Origin: Candidatus Bathyarchaeota archaeon
Lineage (GTDB): Archaea; Thermoproteota; Bathyarchaeia; Bathyarchaeales; Bathycorpusculaceae
Length of the DNA stretch: 9,195 bases
Assembly (NCBI GenBank): GCA_030668645.1
Contig: DAOVFC010000012.1
Coordinates: forward strand, 1-9,195
Direction: 5' to 3'
Made by a program: the position numbers and the translations under genes. This document shows positions 5,148 to 9,195 of this stretch, piece by piece (position 1 is the stretch's first letter; every line of letters begins with the position of its first letter). The notes beneath the pieces were generated by a model that saw nothing but the letters and a program-made list of their open reading frames with translations, was not told the origin of the DNA and did no database searches.

Positions 5148-7921
5148 CTTAGTCGAACCATCCTTTCAAGGTTCGTCACGTATTTTCTTGACATGATCAG
5201 TATTGGTGAAATCATTGAAACGAATATGAGTGCCAAACAGAAAATCAACGAGAGTGTGAAGTCGGGTGAGAAGACGAGGCGTCTTGTGGGGATGGTTGAA
5301 GCATAAGCGTTGGCTGCGGATATGTTTCCGTGTACGACGACTAATCCGACAGAGACGCCTAACAGCATAGAGAATATCGCAACCGCAAGGTTTTCTGTTA
5401 GAAACATGACGACCAGTTGCTTGTAGGATAAGCCCTTAACGCTCATGATCGTGGCTTCGCGGCTTCTCTCCCTCATGCTGACGCTGCTCACTAACGCCGT
5501 TCCAACGGAGGCGGCTAAAACCGCAAAAACGATGCCTAGTCTTTGAACGTCCAGCATGCCAACCATAATGACGTTTGATTGTGCCTCTTCCCATTCTTCA
5601 GCGAAGGATTCTACTTGGCTTATGTCCAAGTCGAGATTTCGAATGTTCTCCGCTACGCCTTTTCCGTCCACACCGCCTTTCAGCTTAAGCAGTATCTTTG
5701 CGGAAGCACTCACATAACCACTAACTTCCTCGTAGAGTTCTTCAGAGATAAAAGACCAATACAATGTGGATGTTTGAATCATCACCTGTTGCTGTTCCGA
5801 CGGTTCTGGACCGAAGAATCCAACGACCTTAAGCGTTTTTGTAGCGTAGCCGAAGCTCAAAGCAACCTTATCACCCATTTCGAGGTTGAGAGGTTTAGCA
5901 ACGCTTCGTTCCAAGATAATTGTGTCTTTGTCCGCCGCTAGGTTGTTAAAGGCTGTTTCAACGTCGTTTCCGCTGAACCATCCACTTTCGTAATACGCTG
6001 TTTTAAGCCACGACTGAGGCTCAACAGCCTTCAATCCTATGCTGCCAACGCCTCGAGAGGAGGCGGAAAACGAGTATTCGATTGTTGTATTTTCAACATG
6101 CTCAGAGACGTTCATCATCATCAAATTCAGGATGTTTGAGGCGTTATCTGCGTAGGGAACATGAACAGCCATATCCGCACCTATCTGGTAGTAAACATGT
6201 CTAACGTTGTAGTCTTGCTCGCTAGCCAGTTGCCCCGTAACCTGCACGCTGTAACCGACGATCAAGGCGATCAAGAAGGCTATCGCCGCAGAACGCGCAG
6301 GATTTCTCCTAACGTTTTTTGTTGCTAAGGCTCCTAAATCTCCCAGAAACTTAGCTGCTTTGGCTGTTAGTTCTTGGAATTTTATCGAGCCTTGAATGAA
6401 GAGTTTTGTGAATCCCCAGAAGAAGAGAAGTGGTCCAATATAGTTCAACACGCCGTCAATAGAAAGGAAAATTACAATCATTAGCATGAGGATGAAGTTT
6501 CCGCGTCCGAACATTATTCTGGTTAGTTCCGCAGTCATGTTGATGCCTAGAATGAAAACTATTATCTTGTAGGTTCCGAGAATGAACGCAACCCACGGCC
6601 ACTTTTTCTTGTAGGTTTTTTCCTCCTCCATGGGTAGATACTCTCTGAGTGCGTCCACCGTGGGGAGTTGGGACGCTTTTTTGGCTGATCTGTACGTGGA
6701 AAGAAAGGCTATGATGAGTCCGAAGGCTACGGTGAAGATTATGGTGTATGGATTGACCATCTGTGGGTTAAATAATGTGTCTGTGCTGAATTGGGTGAAC
6801 AACGGGTTCAGCAGAAACCCAAACAAGACTCCAAGCAGTCCGCCGATCAATCCTATCAGCAGCGTTTCGGTTAGAAATATTCCTAAAATTTGACCCCGCG
6901 AGAAACCCTTCGTTGACAGCAGTCCAATCTCGCGTCTTCTAAGGTTAAAGGAGACATCGGAAACCGTTGTTCCCATGTACCAAGCCATGAAGAATATCGG
7001 AAGGGAAACAAGTGTAAACGCAAATCTAAGAGCCATTAATGAAAACCGGAAAGCATGCAGACGCCACTCTAGATTGTTCTGAACATAAATATTTAATCCT
7101 AGATCAGTGGATACCTTATTTTCAATGTCGTTTTTTATGGTTTCAATGTTGCTAATTGATGTTTCTACGTCCCATGGAGTTACCAGCGCTTCTCGGTTCA
7201 GGTAAATCAGGACGCTTGTTTCTGTCGGCTCCGCTTCTAGGATTTTCCGCATAGTCTTCTCCCAGCTTACAAGTAGAAAACTTGTTTCCATCTTTGCCGG
7301 AACAGTCCTTTGAGCTGTCATCCCTAGAAGGAGACGAAAGTAGCCATTGGCTATTGAATACGCCTCGTCATCAAGCTGAGCAAAACCTCTCACCGTGAGG
7401 TTTAAAGGAACGGCAACCGTCTCCCCATGTAAGATAGACGCTGAAAAGTTCACCAGAATAACATCACCGATTTTTACCTCACTAGCTAAAGGCGAATTTT
7501 CTGGAATATACGTCTCGTTCTCACCTATTCCAGCTTGAGGCCTGTTTAACCATCCCTCGTAAACACGCGAATTGCTTCCGATTCCAACCACTCTGATGTA
7601 ATATTCATACACCGAATCATTTCCATCTGCTAATTTTATTAACCCATAAGCACGAGAGATGACCTCAGCATCCGCGACTCCTTTGACGCTCGTGATTTTT
7701 TCCTTCACCTCTAGCATCTGTGTTGAGTCTAGATTCTGTATGTCAGCTTGCATGTCTACATAGATGTGGCTGAGTTCCTGGTCAAGCGCCTGTTCTGCTG
7801 TTACGTTCGCCTTGATGTCTATGCCAGCGAAAAACGTGGATGCCAAAGTGATGCCTATTAGCAGGGCTAGGAAAAGTTTCCATGAGCGGAACACATGCTT
7901 AAACGCGTAAGCGAGAGGCAT
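5144..7921 (-). CDS. FtsX/MacB-family ABC transporter permease with two FtsX domains
   Basis: This is a 925-residue integral membrane permease forming an operon with the downstream ATPase. TM1 (about 16-33) is followed by a large extracytoplasmic region of about 260 residues. FtsX domain 1 has membrane segments near 294-318, 344-375 and 391-410, with the cytoplasmic coupling motif RRREIGLLSTKGFSRGQI (328-345). Central membrane segments lie near 442-461, 475-505 and 543-561. A second large external region (about 562-790) precedes FtsX domain 2 (about 795-813, 834-862, 886-909), whose coupling motif is RERSREATIMSVKGLSYKQ (817-835). This layout matches the roughly 10-TM two-domain class, related to LolC/E-type mechanotransmission proteins more than to 4-TM MacB. 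Substrate is unknown; lipid, lipoprotein or peptide export are possibilities. ATG 7921 is preferred over the TTG directly upstream. Confidence 0.9.
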   Translation of the reverse strand: MPLAYAFKHVFRSWKLFLALLIGITLASTFFAGIDIKANVTAEQALDQELSHIYVDMQADIQNLDSTQMLEVKEKITSVKGVADAEVISRAYGLIKLADGNDSVYEYYIRVVGIGSNSRVYEGWLNRPQAGIGENETYIPENSPLASEVKIGDVILVNFSASILHGETVAVPLNLTVRGFAQLDDEAYSIANGYFRLLLGMTAQRTVPAKMETSFLLVSWEKTMRKILEAEPTETSVLIYLNREALVTPWDVETSISNIETIKNDIENKVSTDLGLNIYVQNNLEWRLHAFRFSLMALRFAFTLVSLPIFFMAWYMGTTVSDVSFNLRRREIGLLSTKGFSRGQILGIFLTETLLIGLIGGLLGVLFGFLLNPLFTQFSTDTLFNPQMVNPYTIIFTVAFGLIIAFLSTYRSAKKASQLPTVDALREYLPMEEEKTYKKKWPWVAFILGTYKIIVFILGINMTAELTRIMFGRGNFILMLMIVIFLSIDGVLNYIGPLLFFWGFTKLFIQGSIKFQELTAKAAKFLGDLGALATKNVRRNPARSAAIAFLIALIVGYSVQVTGQLASEQDYNVRHVYYQIGADMAVHVPYADNASNILNLMMMNVSEHVENTTIEYSFSASSRGVGSIGLKAVEPQSWLKTAYYESGWFSGNDVETAFNNLAADKDTIILERSVAKPLNLEMGDKVALSFGYATKTLKVVGFFGPEPSEQQQVMIQTSTLYWSFISEELYEEVSGYVSASAKILLKLKGGVDGKGVAENIRNLDLDISQVESFAEEWEEAQSNVIMVGMLDVQRLGIVFAVLAASVGTALVSSVSMRERSREATIMSVKGLSYKQLVVMFLTENLAVAIFSMLLGVSVGLVVVHGNISAANAYASTIPTRRLVFSPDFTLSLIFCLALIFVSMISPILIMSRKYVTNLERMVRLR

Positions 7922-7952
7922 CAAGCGTCACGTTTTAAGCGTTTTGTAGAGC

Positions 7953-7960
7953 TTTTAAAT
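7953..7960 (-). promoter_or_regulatory. Candidate TATA box of the ABC permease-ATPase operon
   Basis: The minus strand reads ATTTAAAA, centred about 36 nt upstream of the permease ATG. Initiation near 7930 would give a leader of about 9 nt, consistent with the absence of a convincing Shine-Dalgarno sequence. Confidence 0.5.
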
Positions 7961-8000
7961 CTATAGTTTAGAACCGCCGAGTATTGTCCCATAAGGGTAT

Positions 8001-8039
8001 AGTGTTGGGCATCAGCCGCGTACCGGTGAACGCGACACT
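8001..8039. repeat. Compact nested inverted repeats between the permease and reductase promoters
   Basis: AGTGT (8001-8005) pairs with ACACT (8035-8039). CGCGT (8017-8021) pairs with ACGCG (8030-8034) around the loop ACCGGTGA. The intervening 8006-8016 can add a small GGC-ATCA-GCC hairpin, sharing base 8017 with the inner stem, to give a three-way-junction shape. It lies upstream of both inferred promoters, so it is either a protein-binding site on DNA or an unannotated RNA. The function is unknown. Confidence 0.35.
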
Positions 8040-8057
8040 TCGCACAAAAACTTTATC

Positions 8058-8065
8058 TTTATATT
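8058..8065 (+). promoter_or_regulatory. Candidate TATA box of the ribonucleotide reductase gene
   Basis: TTTATATT is centred about 33 nt upstream of the ATG at 8095 and predicts initiation near 8088 with a leader of about 7 nt. A second AT-rich candidate, ACTTTATC, is at 8050-8057. No Shine-Dalgarno sequence is seen, in agreement with a short or absent leader. Confidence 0.5.
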
Positions 8066-8074
8066 AAATCAAAA

Positions 8075-8088
8075 CAGATTTGAATCTG
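8075..8088. promoter_or_regulatory. Operator-like palindrome CAGATT-TG-AATCTG at the reductase start site
   Basis: Two 6-bp arms form a perfect inverted repeat with a 2-bp spacer, placed between the TATA box and the inferred transcription start. This is the classical position at which an archaeal repressor blocks RNA polymerase. It does not resemble the bacterial NrdR box as I know it. The symmetry is seen directly; the role is inferred. Confidence 0.35.
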
Positions 8089-8094
8089 GCACCC

Positions 8095-9195
8095 ATGTTT
8101 ATCAAAAAAGTAAGGAAAAGAGACAGAAGAGTTGTCGATTTCGATTCCAGCAGAGTCAAAGATGCGATTCACAGAGCCTTCATCGCTGTTGAACTCGAGA
8201 ATGGGAAAAGGGCTGAAAGCGCAAGCGAAGACGTGGTCAAACTCCTAGAGAAAAGATTCGAGAAAAGAATCCCTTCGGTTGAAGACGTTCAAGACATCGT
8301 TATAGAAGTTTTAAAGAAGAGAGGCTGCGAGAAAGTTGCAGAGGCGTATCAGGATTACAGGAAGAAGAAGGAGGAGATACGGAGGTTAAGGGAGAAACTT
8401 GGGATAGAAGAGCCGAAGTTGACGGTTAACGCTCTGGAAGTTTTGAGGAAGAGATACCTCTTGAGAAATGAAGAGGGGAATATCATAGAGACTCCTGCTG
8501 AAATGTTCATGAGGGTTGCGAAAGCCATAGCGAGGGTTGACAAAAAATACGGTGGAAATCCAGAGGAAAGCGAAAAAATCTTCTACGAGATGATGACAAG
8601 AGTTGAATTTCTTCCCAACTCTCCAACCCTCTTCAACGCGGGAACACAACTCGGTCAGTTGTCCGCGTGTTTCGTTTTACCCGTTGAGGATTCCTTGGAA
8701 AGCATCTTCACCGCAGTGAAGAACATGGCTTTGATCGAGAAGAGCGGCGGAGGAGTCGGTTTTGATTTCTCTAAGCTAAGACCGAAGGGGGACACAGTCA
8801 AATCCACCAAGGGAGTTGCTTCCGGTCCCGTGAGTTTCATGCGTGTCTTCGACGCGGCGACGGAGGTCATAAAAGCCGGAGGAAAAAGAAGAGGTGCCAT
8901 GATGGGAGTTCTGAGAGCAGATCACCCGGACATAATCGGGTTCATAACCTCTAAACAGAAACCGGGGGTTCTTTCAAACTTTAACATCTCGGTGGGTGTC
9001 ACCGACGACTTTATGGAAACTCTCCGAGAAGACGAAGAATATTGGTCAATCAGCCCGAGAAACAAAGAAAAAGTGAGAAAACTCAAAGCTAAAGACGTTT
9101 GGAAATCGATGGCGAAGTCTGCTTGGCAGAGCGGAGACCCCGGAGTCATTTTTCTTGATGAGATTAATAGGTGTAATCCAATTCCAGAAGTAGGG
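8095..9195 (+). CDS. nrdJ: Class II (adenosylcobalamin-dependent) ribonucleotide reductase, N-terminal part
   Basis: The enzyme reduces ribonucleotides to deoxyribonucleotides using a cobalamin-derived radical. The first 367 codons are present and the frame runs off the window edge. Residues about 1-95 form an ATP cone (VVDFDSSRVKDAIHRAF, then VEDVQDIVIEVL and EAYQDYRK), the allosteric activity domain. The catalytic barrel begins with FLPNSPTLFNAG (172-183) and LSACFVLP (189-196), where C192 corresponds to the first cysteine of the redox pair. Then come KSGGGVGFDFSKLRP (216-230), STKGVASGPVSFM (237-249), GGKRRGAMMGVLRADHPDI (262-280) and NFNISVGVTDDFM. These blocks are typical of class II enzymes. 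The radical-site cysteine in NPC-x-E and the C-terminal cysteines lie beyond the window. ATG 8095 has no usable in-frame alternative nearby. No second subunit is expected for class II. Confidence 0.93.
   Translation, partial: MFIKKVRKRDRRVVDFDSSRVKDAIHRAFIAVELENGKRAESASEDVVKLLEKRFEKRIPSVEDVQDIVIEVLKKRGCEKVAEAYQDYRKKKEEIRRLREKLGIEEPKLTVNALEVLRKRYLLRNEEGNIIETPAEMFMRVAKAIARVDKKYGGNPEESEKIFYEMMTRVEFLPNSPTLFNAGTQLGQLSACFVLPVEDSLESIFTAVKNMALIEKSGGGVGFDFSKLRPKGDTVKSTKGVASGPVSFMRVFDAATEVIKAGGKRRGAMMGVLRADHPDIIGFITSKQKPGVLSNFNISVGVTDDFMETLREDEEYWSISPRNKEKVRKLKAKDVWKSMAKSAWQSGDPGVIFLDEINRCNPIPEVG

Noticed and set aside
7990..8094. Cobalamin riboswitch upstream of the class II reductase.
   Set aside because: I see no B12-box consensus, and the inferred promoter leaves a leader of only about 7 nt, too short for a riboswitch.

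Overview
The window is about 9.2 kb of archaeal chromosome. The evidence is a full-length transcription factor B (TFB), a zinc-binding aIF1, a tRNA-Gln of archaeal type, TATA boxes roughly 26-30 nt upstream of inferred starts with very short leaders, and gene-dense housekeeping content. The TFB and aIF1 sequences look most like Thermoproteota-type lineages, with Bathyarchaeia my best guess. That lineage is an inference from remembered family resemblance and needs a search. No insertion sequence, CRISPR array, prophage gene or integrase is visible.

Left end (1-1465): a minus-strand tRNA-Gln(UUG) with encoded CCA lies 5 bp downstream of a minus-strand GSxxxG/DxD nucleotidyltransferase with a long helical C-terminal region. 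A perfect 12-bp inverted repeat (9-20 and 1300-1311) flanks this pair. A 214-bp divergent intergenic region then carries the nucleotidyltransferase promoter on one strand. On the other strand it holds a strong TATA box, a roughly 100-nt leader with a 15-codon upstream ORF, and two mutually exclusive short helices ahead of TFB.

Information-processing block (1466-2940): TFB on the plus strand runs tail-to-tail, with a 4-bp overlap, into a minus-strand operon of aIF1 followed by a 68-residue zinc-ribbon protein.

Metabolism and transport (2941-7921): a saccharopine dehydrogenase/lysine 6-dehydrogenase-like oxidoreductase reads rightward, divergently from aIF1. It converges, with a 7-bp gap, on a minus-strand ABC operon. 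That operon is a 925-residue FtsX/MacB-type permease whose stop overlaps (ATGA) the start of its LolD-like ATPase. The ATPase has an unusual C-terminal extension.

Right end (7922-9195): a divergent intergenic region holds a compact inverted-repeat structure and a palindrome between the TATA box and the start codon. It leads into a class II (adenosylcobalamin-dependent) ribonucleotide reductase with an N-terminal ATP cone, cut by the window edge after 367 codons.

Most of the window is ordinary conserved archaeal sequence. The parts I would look at again are the TFB leader, the nucleotidyltransferase-tRNA pair with its flanking repeats, the ATPase tail and the operator-like elements upstream of the reductase.
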